Shown here: piece by piece, positions 58,230 to 64,000 of the stretch
Layout of the letters: each line of letters begins with the position of its first letter
Numbering within the stretch: position 1 is the first letter of the stretch
DNA from: JALHNI01 sp044226365
Lineage (GTDB): Bacteria > Acidobacteriota > Terriglobia > Bryobacterales > Bryobacteraceae
Direction: 5' to 3'
Assembly: GCA_044226365.1 (NCBI GenBank)
Contig: JBGAHE010000008.1
Coordinates: 33,370-97,369 of the forward strand
DNA: 64,000 bases
Notes under the pieces: generated by a model
What the model saw: the letters and a program-made list of their open reading frames with translations, nothing else
What the model was told of the DNA's origin: nothing
The model's database searches: none
Made by a program: the position numbers and the translations under genes

Positions 58230-58517
58230 ATGCCAGCCCTGCTGCTTGCTCTGCTTCTCCTGGTTCAGGATCAGCGCCCCAAGCCGGACGATCCCACTAC
58301 CGTCCGCCTCCCCGATGGCAAGCTTCAATCCGAAGAAATCCTCAAAGCCGAACACCGCCGCAGCCTCAAAGAGGCCGACGAGCTCATCCGCCTCACCCAG
58401 GAAGTCCGCCGCGAACTCGAGGAGCACGAACACCACGTCCTCTCGCTCGGCCTCCTCAAAAAGCTCGAAGAGATCGAAAAGCTCAGCAAAAAGCTACGAA
58501 CCCGCCTGAAGCGTTAA
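58230..58517 (+). CDS. Small exported helical protein
   Basis: A 95-residue protein starting MPALLLALLLLVQDQ, a short signal. After the signal it is highly charged and helical, with heptad-like patterns (LKEADELIRLTQEVRRELEEHEHHVL, LGLLKKLEEIEKLSKKLR), so a coiled coil is likely. The short ATG-led frame is favoured over a longer frame that overlaps the homoserine dehydrogenase gene. I recognise no named family. It lies 11 bases before another unknown gene. Confidence 0.7.
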   Translation: MPALLLALLLLVQDQRPKPDDPTTVRLPDGKLQSEEILKAEHRRSLKEADELIRLTQEVRRELEEHEHHVLSLGLLKKLEEIEKLSKKLRTRLKR

Positions 58518-58528
58518 ACTGAGAGAGC

Positions 58529-58960
58529 ATGTTCTTTCGGCGTGAAAAAAACACCGTCCCCACCTTCGATAGCCTGCTGGGCGATCTTCGCTCCCAGGGC
58601 TTCTCGGTGGCGCCCAAAGGCTCCGGCGCTGCCGTCGCCCTCCGGAACGGCTGCGCCGCTGTCCTGAAGGATGCCAACCCCGGCCTCACCATCGAAAAGA
58701 TCGGCGTCCTGCTCGGCAACGAAATCGGCGAACTCACCCACGGCGGCTATCAGGTCTACTTCGAAACCTCGCACGGCACCCGCCGTGCCGGCACCGCCGA
58801 CCAGCTCAAAGCCCTCCACGCCTTCGACGAAGACCTTCGCGAAGCCGTCGGCCTCACCAGCCTCTACAACGAAGGCTTAGGCACCACCAACGGCCGCCAC
58901 CTCTATGACCGCGTCCGCAATCGCGACAAAGGTCAAAAGCCCGTCTTCACCGCCCGTTAA
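58529..58960 (+). CDS. Uncharacterised 143-residue protein
   Basis: A soluble protein starting MFFRREKNTVPTF. It shows an alternating alpha/beta pattern with GSGAAVALRNGCAAVLKD, LTIEKIGVLLGNEIGELTHGGYQVYFET and a central RRAGTADQLKALHAFDEDLREA. No signal peptide or transmembrane helix is visible. I recognise no family, although proteins of this kind recur in Acidobacteria. It follows the small coiled-coil protein by 11 bases on the same strand. Confidence 0.7.
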   Translation: MFFRREKNTVPTFDSLLGDLRSQGFSVAPKGSGAAVALRNGCAAVLKDANPGLTIEKIGVLLGNEIGELTHGGYQVYFETSHGTRRAGTADQLKALHAFDEDLREAVGLTSLYNEGLGTTNGRHLYDRVRNRDKGQKPVFTAR

Positions 58961-58967
58961 CAAATAT

Positions 58968-59192
58968 TCACAGTTGAGCCAACCGCGCATCCAAGTGCGC
59001 CAACGCGTCTTCGATCTGCTGCCGATGCCGTGGATGCTTCGCCCGCTCCAGATCAGCCGCCACTCGCTTCCGTGTCAACTCTAGGCTTAAACGCTCTTGT
59101 TCTTGCGCACTCATCTCCCGCGCAGGCCTCTTTTCCGCCTCGCGCAGTTCCTGCTGCGACTCGATGTCTTTGCTTTCCCAACCGCGTGCCAT
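58968..59192 (-). CDS. Uncharacterised small helical protein
   Basis: A 74-residue, highly charged protein (MARGWESKDIESQQELREAE start, ending LDARLAQL). It is almost wholly helical with Glu/Arg-rich repeats and may be a coiled coil. No signal peptide or cysteine is present. It lies 7 bases from the convergent gene at 58529 and 73 bases before the MarR gene. The function is unknown. Confidence 0.6.
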   Translation of the reverse strand: MARGWESKDIESQQELREAEKRPAREMSAQEQERLSLELTRKRVAADLERAKHPRHRQQIEDALAHLDARLAQL

Positions 59193-59265
59193 CGCGCCTC
59201 CATGCTAACTGAAAACACCCCGCTGAAAAATTGACGGATCAACCACTGCCAGTTACGCTTTAGTT

Positions 59266-59781
59266 GTGCCTCACTCCCCGGACACGCTCGATAGTAGTCA
59301 CATCCAGCGTGAAATTCGACAGATAAAACCCTTCCGCAACCCTCCCCACGAAGCCGGCATCGCTCTCATGCGGACCGCCGACCTGATTCAACGCAACTAC
59401 TCCCGTTTCGTCGCCCCCCACGACCTCACCCTGCAGCAGTACAACGTCCTCCGCATCCTCCGCGGCGCTGGCGACGCCGGCCTCCCCACCCTCGAAATCG
59501 GCGAGCGCATGATCGAACAAACCCCCGGCATCACCCGCCTCATCGATCGCCTCGAAGCCAAAAACATGGTCCGCCGCGAACGCAGCACCCAGGACCGCCG
59601 TCAGGTCTTCTGCTGGATCACCCCCACCGGCCTCGAACTCCTCGCCACCCTCGACGAACCCATCGACCGCACCGGCGCCGACGCCTTTGCCGGCTTCGAC
59701 GAAGCCGAAATCCGCACCCTCATCACCCAACTGGACCGCCTGCGCGGCACGCTCCACTCGCTACTCGGACTCGAGAGCTAG
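59266..59781 (+). CDS. MarR-family transcriptional regulator
   Basis: A 171-residue protein starting with GTG at 59266 (MPHSPDTL). The MarR winged HTH is clear: LTLQQYNVLRILRGAG near residue 54, LPTLEIGERMIEQTPGITRLIDRLEAKNMVRRERSTQDRRQVFCWITPTG near 72-121. A TTGACG sequence (59231-59236) and TACGCT with 17 bases between them lie just before the GTG, so the mRNA might begin near the start codon without a leader. It converges on the Sco/CtaB/CtaA set (21-base overlap). Such regulators respond to small phenols or redox signals; the ligand is unknown. Confidence 0.9.
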   Translation: MPHSPDTLDSSHIQREIRQIKPFRNPPHEAGIALMRTADLIQRNYSRFVAPHDLTLQQYNVLRILRGAGDAGLPTLEIGERMIEQTPGITRLIDRLEAKNMVRRERSTQDRRQVFCWITPTGLELLATLDEPIDRTGADAFAGFDEAEIRTLITQLDRLRGTLHSLLGLES

Positions 59782-60300
59782 AATCCCCTCGCGAATCCGC
59801 GCCAAATCCTCAGCCTCCGCCGAATCGAAAAAGCCCCGGATGCGCATCTGCTTGTCCACCAGAATCAGCCGGGTCGAGTGCGTCAGATCCGCCTGGATGT
59901 CCCCCACCTTGAACGCCCCCCGGCTCAGTTCGTTCAACCGATCCGCCGGCCCCGTCAGGAACGTCCACCGCGCCGGCCGCGCCTGATAGCGCTTCGCATA
60001 CCCGGCCAGCACCTCCGGCGTGTCGCGCGCCGGGTCCACCGTGAAGGACACCAGCCGCGCCTTTGTATCGTCCTGCAGCTTTTTCATCTGCGCGCTCATC
60101 CGCAGGCAGGGCCCCGGACAATGCGTGAAGATAAAGTCCGCCACCCACACCTGCCCACGCAGGGATGTGCTCTCAAAGGGCTGCCCCAGTTCGGAAGTCA
60201 GCGTAAAGGGCGGCACGTCATAGAGCACCGGCAGGTCCGGTCCCCGGCGGCAGCCGGTAAAAAGAAGAACGAGGAAGAGCCAGCGCTTATTGACGGTCAA
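59761..60300 (-). CDS. Sco1/SenC-type copper chaperone lipoprotein
   Basis: A 179-residue thioredoxin-fold protein. The start is a TTG at 60300, giving MTVNKRWLFLVLLFTGC, a lipoprotein signal with lipobox LFTGC. The copper motif C-P-G-P-C lies near residue 61 (THCPGPCLRMSAQM), and the conserved His is in ADLTHSTRLILVD near 145. Sco proteins deliver copper to the CuA site of cytochrome c oxidase. It overlaps the CtaB stop by 14 bases and follows it, in line with a haem-copper oxidase assembly operon. Confidence 0.9.
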   Translation of the reverse strand: MTVNKRWLFLVLLFTGCRRGPDLPVLYDVPPFTLTSELGQPFESTSLRGQVWVADFIFTHCPGPCLRMSAQMKKLQDDTKARLVSFTVDPARDTPEVLAGYAKRYQARPARWTFLTGPADRLNELSRGAFKVGDIQADLTHSTRLILVDKQMRIRGFFDSAEAEDLARIREGILALESE

Positions 60301-61132
60301 GCAGCATCAGGCCGTACAGCACCGGCAGATAGATCACCGAAGTCAGCAGCACGCCGCGCGCCAGCACGATCGTCCGTTCGCGCGACACACGAATCGCCGC
60401 CCGCAGAAAGTAAACGCCCAGCAGCGCCGCGCCCACAAAATACACCGTCCCGGTCATCTGCAACCAGCTCGGCACAAAGCTCACCGGAATCAGCAGAATC
60501 GAAAACAGCAGGATCTGCCGTGCCGTGGAATCGCCTTCCGGCTCCACCACCGGCAGCATCTTGATGCTCGCCTTGGCGTAGTCGTCGCGATACATCCACG
60601 CGATCGCGTAGAAGTGCGGGAACTGCCACACGAAGAGAATCGCGAACAGCGCCGCCGCTTCCCAGTTGATCGCCCCGCTCGCCGCCGCATAACCGATCAC
60701 CGGCGGCATCGCCCCCGGCACCGCGCCCAGCGTCGTTGCGTGCCAATGCCGTTGCTTCATCGGGGTGTACACAAAAAGGTAGGTCACCAGCGTGAACAAG
60801 CCCGCCATCGCCGTCAGCGGATTCACGCCCAGCCACAACTCGGCAAACCCGGCCACCGAAAGCAGCAAACCCCAAACGAACGCCTGCGTCGGCGTCACCT
60901 GACCCTGCGGGATCGGCCGGCCCTTCGTCCGGCTCATCAACGCATCGGCCTTCCGTTCGTACCACTGGTTGAACGTCGCCGTCCCCGACGCAATGAGCGC
61001 CGTGCCCACCAACGTATGCAGCAACAACACCCAGTTGAAGCCCTCATGGCTGCCGAACACATAGCCGATCGCCGTGCTCATCAGAATCAGCCACGTGATG
61101 CGCGGCTTGGTTAACTCAATGTACGGCTTCAT
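60287..61132 (-). CDS. ctaB: Protoheme IX farnesyltransferase (haem O synthase)
   Basis: A 281-residue UbiA-type prenyltransferase from the ATG at 61132 (a longer frame upstream overlaps CtaA without family similarity). ELTKPRITWLILMSTAIGYV starts the first helix. The first Asp-rich loop is NQWYERKADALMSRTKGRPIP near residues 50-70 and the second is WMYRDDYAKASIKMLPVVE near 169-188, both diagnostic of CtaB. About eight further hydrophobic helices follow. It farnesylates haem B to haem O for cytochrome oxidases. It overlaps CtaA (ATGA) and Sco, forming a compact assembly operon. Confidence 0.96.
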   Translation of the reverse strand: MKPYIELTKPRITWLILMSTAIGYVFGSHEGFNWVLLLHTLVGTALIASGTATFNQWYERKADALMSRTKGRPIPQGQVTPTQAFVWGLLLSVAGFAELWLGVNPLTAMAGLFTLVTYLFVYTPMKQRHWHATTLGAVPGAMPPVIGYAAASGAINWEAAALFAILFVWQFPHFYAIAWMYRDDYAKASIKMLPVVEPEGDSTARQILLFSILLIPVSFVPSWLQMTGTVYFVGAALLGVYFLRAAIRVSRERTIVLARGVLLTSVIYLPVLYGLMLLDRQ

Positions 61133-61944
61133 GCAGCCACGCCCTTCCCGATCGGGCCACCGTTCGTCAGCGGCGCGTTGCCGGGACGGACGTGGAAAAA
61201 AACTTGCATTGCGTAAGCCACCGAAGCTCCCAGGGTCGCGGCGCCGCAGGCCACATGCGCCGTCCGCGCCAGAATGGTCCACCATTCCTGATCCAGCCCG
61301 TCGGCCGCCATCACGCGCCCCAAAAACGCGCCCAGGCCCAGCGCCATCTGGGCAATCGTCACGCCCACCAGCACCTGCGCCGCGCGCCGCAACGCGGCGT
61401 GCTCTCCATGGGTCTCCAAAACTACCATTCCGGTATAAAGCAGCAAACACCCTACCAGCAGCGAGCCCGTCAAATGCGGCCACGCCGAAAGATTCAGGAG
61501 CCGGTAAATCGCTCCCAGAAAGATCTGCACCATCACCAACACCGGAGTGACCACCCCCAGCGTTCGCAGCGACGGCGATCCCGTATCGGCCAACTCAGCC
61601 GATCCGTGCTCCCATCCCTCGGACGTCGCCACCACCACCGCCGCGCAACCGCCAAAAAGCAGATGCGCCAGGCAGGCATGCAATACCGCCATCCAGGGCG
61701 AAGCCCCCAAAGTCAGCCCCACCGCCCCCGCCATCAGCGAAAGCGCCAGGCAACCGGCCGCCAACTGTCTCACCCGTCCCCGGGCCAAGATCGTCATCGC
61801 GCCGGCTAGCACCGCCACCATCCCCCCCATCCCGCGGTGCGGTTCCCCAGCCGGACTACCCGCCTGGATCGCGCCTGTCAGGATGACACCGAGCGTTCCC
61901 AGGGCCAACATCAGGGAAAAGGTATGGAGACGTCGAGAGGACAT
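61129..61944 (-). CDS. ctaA: CtaA/Cox15-like haem A synthase
   Basis: About 271 residues from the ATG at 61944 (a GTG at 61953 is an alternative). Eight hydrophobic helices are visible. Four conserved His ligands in helices 2, 4, 6 and 8 are matched by EPHRGMGG, LHACLAHLLFGG, SAWPHLTGSLLVG and ARTAHVACGA. The C-terminal half repeats the N-terminal half, as in CtaA. It oxidises haem O to haem A. It overlaps CtaB by ATGA, and the divergent gene at 62084 leaves a 139-base gap that should hold both promoters. Some family Cys residues are not present, which also occurs in many members. Confidence 0.87.
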   Translation of the reverse strand: MSSRRLHTFSLMLALGTLGVILTGAIQAGSPAGEPHRGMGGMVAVLAGAMTILARGRVRQLAAGCLALSLMAGAVGLTLGASPWMAVLHACLAHLLFGGCAAVVVATSEGWEHGSAELADTGSPSLRTLGVVTPVLVMVQIFLGAIYRLLNLSAWPHLTGSLLVGCLLLYTGMVVLETHGEHAALRRAAQVLVGVTIAQMALGLGAFLGRVMAADGLDQEWWTILARTAHVACGAATLGASVAYAMQVFFHVRPGNAPLTNGGPIGKGVAA

Positions 61945-62083
61945 GCGGTCCACTCTCTATTGTAGCTGAGTCAAATTCTCCCTGGACAAGAATTTTTCCA
62001 GTATGACGATAGACCATTCTTCGGAAGTCGTTTGTTTTTAGCACCCGAAGGTGCGACAATCGAAAATCTCTGGTGGGAAGGCC

Positions 62084-63247
62084 ATGAATCCCCGTACCCG
62101 CCTTAGCACTTTACACGTCCGACCCATGAAAATGTTCCGCCGCACTTTCCTCCTTGGCGCCCCTGCTGCGCTTCCTCTGCCCTCGCTCCAGGCCCTCACC
62201 ATCGGCCCCGAAGCGAATCACACCGCTCGATTCCTCGCCGGATTGCCCTCGCTCGATGGCAGCCCGTACAAAGAGCTGGAAAGCAGCCCCGCCTGGGTCG
62301 AACACAAGACGAAGCTCGACGAAATCTTCGCCAAGATCGAAGGTCCCCGCACCGGTCCCCAGCGCGAGTTCCAAAAGACCGAGGTCGCCCCCATCGATAA
62401 GGCTAAAAACGTCTTCTACCCCTTCGCCGGCGCCGACGCCTGGAACGTCTACCTCTTCTATCCCAAGGCCGAAACCTACACCCTCATCGGCCTGGAGCCC
62501 CCCGGAACCCTTCCCAGTTCTGCCGCCATCCTCAAGAACCCGGCCACGCTCGAAAAGAAGCTCGACGACATCCGCTACACCCTGCGCTCCATCCTCGAGC
62601 TCAGCTTCTTCGTCACCCGCGAAATGGACCGCGAATACCGCGGCCAGATCACCGACGGCTTGCTCGTCCCCCTGCTGGTCCTCCTCACCCGCCACGAAGT
62701 CACCATCGACAGCGTCCGCTACACCCTGGTCTCCGACACCGGCCAGCTCATTGACCGCGACCCCAAGGACCCCAAGCTTCCCCGCAACAAAAACAAGTGC
62801 GTCGAGGTCAAGTTCTCCAAAAACGGCAAGTCGCAGATCATGCGCTACCTCTCCGCCGACCTCATTGCCCTCCAGTTCAACACCGGCCTGCTCATGTACC
62901 TCGACTCGCTCGGCCGCGTGAACACCTACCTCAAGGCCACCAGCTACATGCCCCACCACGAGGATTGCACCATCATCCGCAACAACATCCTCGAGCGCAG
63001 CGATGTCATCCTCCAGGACGATTCCGGCGTCCCCTACCGCTACTTCAAACCCGCCGAATGGGACGTCCGCCTCTACGGCAAGTACATCAAGCCCATCACG
63101 ATCTTCAACTACCGCTCGCAGCCCGACCTGCGCAAGGCTTACGAAGAGGCCGGCCGCGCCCGCGAGCTCAAGTTCCCCATCGGCTACGGCTCCAACCGCT
63201 CCCCCTCCAACATGCAGCTCTCCGTCCGTAAGTCCATCCTCAAGTAA
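62084..63247 (+). CDS. Exported protein of unknown function with RR signal
   Basis: About 387 residues from the ATG at 62084, just after GGGAAGG; an ATG at 62126 is the alternative and still gives the signal MKMFRRTFLLGAPAALPLPSLQA, which has the RR-x-F-L pattern of Tat signals. The mature part is mixed alpha/beta (VFYPFAGADAWNVYLFYPKAETYTLIGLEPPG, FFVTREMDREYRGQITDGLLVPLLVLL, YKATSYMPHH-like segments) without a family I can name. It overlaps the next gene (TAATG), so it is cotranscribed with a sugar-phosphate isomerase-like gene. The gap to divergent ctaA holds only a short GCACC-CGAA-GGTGC hairpin (62041-62054). Confidence 0.72.
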   Translation: MNPRTRLSTLHVRPMKMFRRTFLLGAPAALPLPSLQALTIGPEANHTARFLAGLPSLDGSPYKELESSPAWVEHKTKLDEIFAKIEGPRTGPQREFQKTEVAPIDKAKNVFYPFAGADAWNVYLFYPKAETYTLIGLEPPGTLPSSAAILKNPATLEKKLDDIRYTLRSILELSFFVTREMDREYRGQITDGLLVPLLVLLTRHEVTIDSVRYTLVSDTGQLIDRDPKDPKLPRNKNKCVEVKFSKNGKSQIMRYLSADLIALQFNTGLLMYLDSLGRVNTYLKATSYMPHHEDCTIIRNNILERSDVILQDDSGVPYRYFKPAEWDVRLYGKYIKPITIFNYRSQPDLRKAYEEAGRARELKFPIGYGSNRSPSNMQLSVRKSILK

Positions 63248-64000
63248 TGAGTTATCGTTTCCGGCAAGCCATCTGCAACGAAGTCTTCGAGAATTGGGAC
63301 TTCGCCAGCACCTGCGCCGCGGTTAGGAAAGCGGGCTACGACGGCCTGGAGATCGCGCCGTTCACCCTCGCTGAATCTCCCGCTCTCCTGAGCCCGGAGC
63401 GCCGCCGCGAAATCAGGCAAACCATGGCGGACCATGGCTTGGCCTTCGTCGGCCTTCATTGGCTCATGGTCTCGCCCAAAGGCCTCCACGTCACCACACC
63501 CGACGAAGCCCTCTACCAGCGCAGTTGGCAGCACATCCACGACCTGATCGACCTCTGCGCCGACTTGGGCGACAACCGCGTCATGGTCTTCGGCTCTCCC
63601 TTCCAGCGCAACTCCACCGGTGGCCTCTCTCCCGCTCAGGCCACCCGCCGCTTCGCCGAAGGACTCAAGTCCGTCGCGCCCCACGCCACCGACCGCGGCG
63701 TCCGCATCCTGGTCGAAGCCCTCCCCCAAGCCCAATCCGACATCGTCAACACGGTCGCCGAAGCCGTCGCCATCGTCGACGAAATCGCGAGCCCCGGCAT
63801 CCGCACCATGTTCGACACGCACAACGCCGTCGATGAGACCGAGCCCCACGCCGTCATCCTCGAACGCTTCTACGACAAAATCTTCCACGTCCACGTCAAC
63901 GAACTGGACGGCGGCTACTGCGGTAGCGGCGACTATGACTTCAAACCCATCCTCGAAGTCCTCCGCCGCAAAAACTTCGGCGAATGGGTCTCGCTCGAGG
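63247..64000 (+). CDS. Sugar-phosphate isomerase/epimerase-like TIM-barrel protein (partial)
   Basis: The gene starts at ATG 63247 (overlapping the previous stop as TAATG) and is cut by the window end, leaving 251 codons. The fold is a xylose-isomerase-like TIM barrel: AAVRKAGYDGLEIAPF near residue 25, LHWLMVSP near 70, LGDNRVMVFGSP near 106, VRILVEALP near 152 with the metal-binding Glu, IRTMFDTHNAVDE near 184 and FHVHVNELDGG near 214 with a metal-binding His. This is the sugar-phosphate isomerase/epimerase family often found in Planctomycetes and Acidobacteria. Its substrate is unknown. Confidence 0.87.
   Translation, partial: MSYRFRQAICNEVFENWDFASTCAAVRKAGYDGLEIAPFTLAESPALLSPERRREIRQTMADHGLAFVGLHWLMVSPKGLHVTTPDEALYQRSWQHIHDLIDLCADLGDNRVMVFGSPFQRNSTGGLSPAQATRRFAEGLKSVAPHATDRGVRILVEALPQAQSDIVNTVAEAVAIVDEIASPGIRTMFDTHNAVDETEPHAVILERFYDKIFHVHVNELDGGYCGSGDYDFKPILEVLRRKNFGEWVSLE

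Noticed and set aside
61133..61483. Upstream extension of the CtaB frame
   Set aside because: It overlaps most of CtaA on the same strand and lacks family similarity; the ATG at 61132 gives the classical CtaB start.
62041..62054. Hairpin GCACC-CGAA-GGTGC before the exported protein
   Set aside because: The stem is only five bases and no U-run follows on either strand, so it is not a convincing terminator or riboswitch.
1..64000. CRISPR arrays, insertion sequences, prophage genes, attachment sites
   Set aside because: No regularly spaced repeats, transposase or phage genes, or target-site duplications were seen, including around the tRNA-Ser gene.

Overview
The window is a dense, GC-rich bacterial chromosome segment with no gene-free stretch longer than about 150 bases. 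Its gene content points to a soil-type Acidobacteriota member of the Solibacter/Bryobacter kind. The reasons are two very large Oar-like TonB-dependent receptors with an N-terminal carboxypeptidase-regulatory domain, an ECF sigma factor overlapping a Ser/Thr kinase with TPR repeats, many exported proteins with Tat-like RR signals, and sugar/amino-acid catabolic genes mixed with sulfatases and SGNH esterases. This is inference from gene content; no rRNA or taxonomic marker was available.

Layout. 1-7.1 kb: the end of a glycosidase-like propeller protein, an IclR regulator, an HpcH/HpaI aldolase, then a translationally coupled plus-strand operon of an SSS symporter, a 54-residue membrane protein, an alpha/alpha-barrel protein, NanE and an amidase. 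7-11.4 kb: a minus-strand trio (CehA-like metallohydrolase, sialate O-acetylesterase-like SGNH protein, aldo/keto reductase). 11.5-13.6 kb: an MFS transporter and a DapA/NanA-family aldolase. 13.6-20 kb: a minus-strand run of esterase, propeller glycosidase-like protein, SGNH esterase, Kelch protein, GntR and IclR regulators. Sialate-type esterases, a NanM-like Kelch protein, NanE, a DapA-family lyase and a symporter together suggest use of a sialic-acid-like or other O-acylated sugar.

20.1-31.1 kb: a polysaccharide-utilisation-like operon behind a near-consensus sigma70 promoter: SGNH-propeller fusion, two paralogous exported propeller proteins, a TonB receptor, an SGNH hydrolase, an esterase and an RraA-family protein. 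31.1-36.7 kb: an XylR/AraC-type regulator divergent from an aldo/keto reductase and a second TonB receptor, which is split by a one-base frameshift. The intergenic region carries a direct repeat with 21-bp periodicity beside a likely promoter.

36.8-48.6 kb: sulfatase, enolase-superfamily hydroxyproline-type epimerase/dehydratase, exported Xaa-Pro peptidase, M1 peptidase, TauE/SafE permease, LamG protein, a DapA-family protein resembling pyrroline-hydroxycarboxylate deaminase, and a second SSS symporter. Together these look like a route for taking apart (hydroxy)proline-containing peptides.

48.6-64 kb: tRNA-Ser(CGA), ECF sigma factor, TPR kinase, two secreted proteins (one a metzincin-like protease candidate), a dipeptide epimerase, then a minus-strand housekeeping set (homoserine dehydrogenase, an exported methyltransferase-fold protein, a SWIM-zinc protein), small unknown genes, a MarR regulator, the haem-a/copper set Sco-CtaB-CtaA, an unknown exported protein and the beginning of a sugar-phosphate isomerase-like gene.
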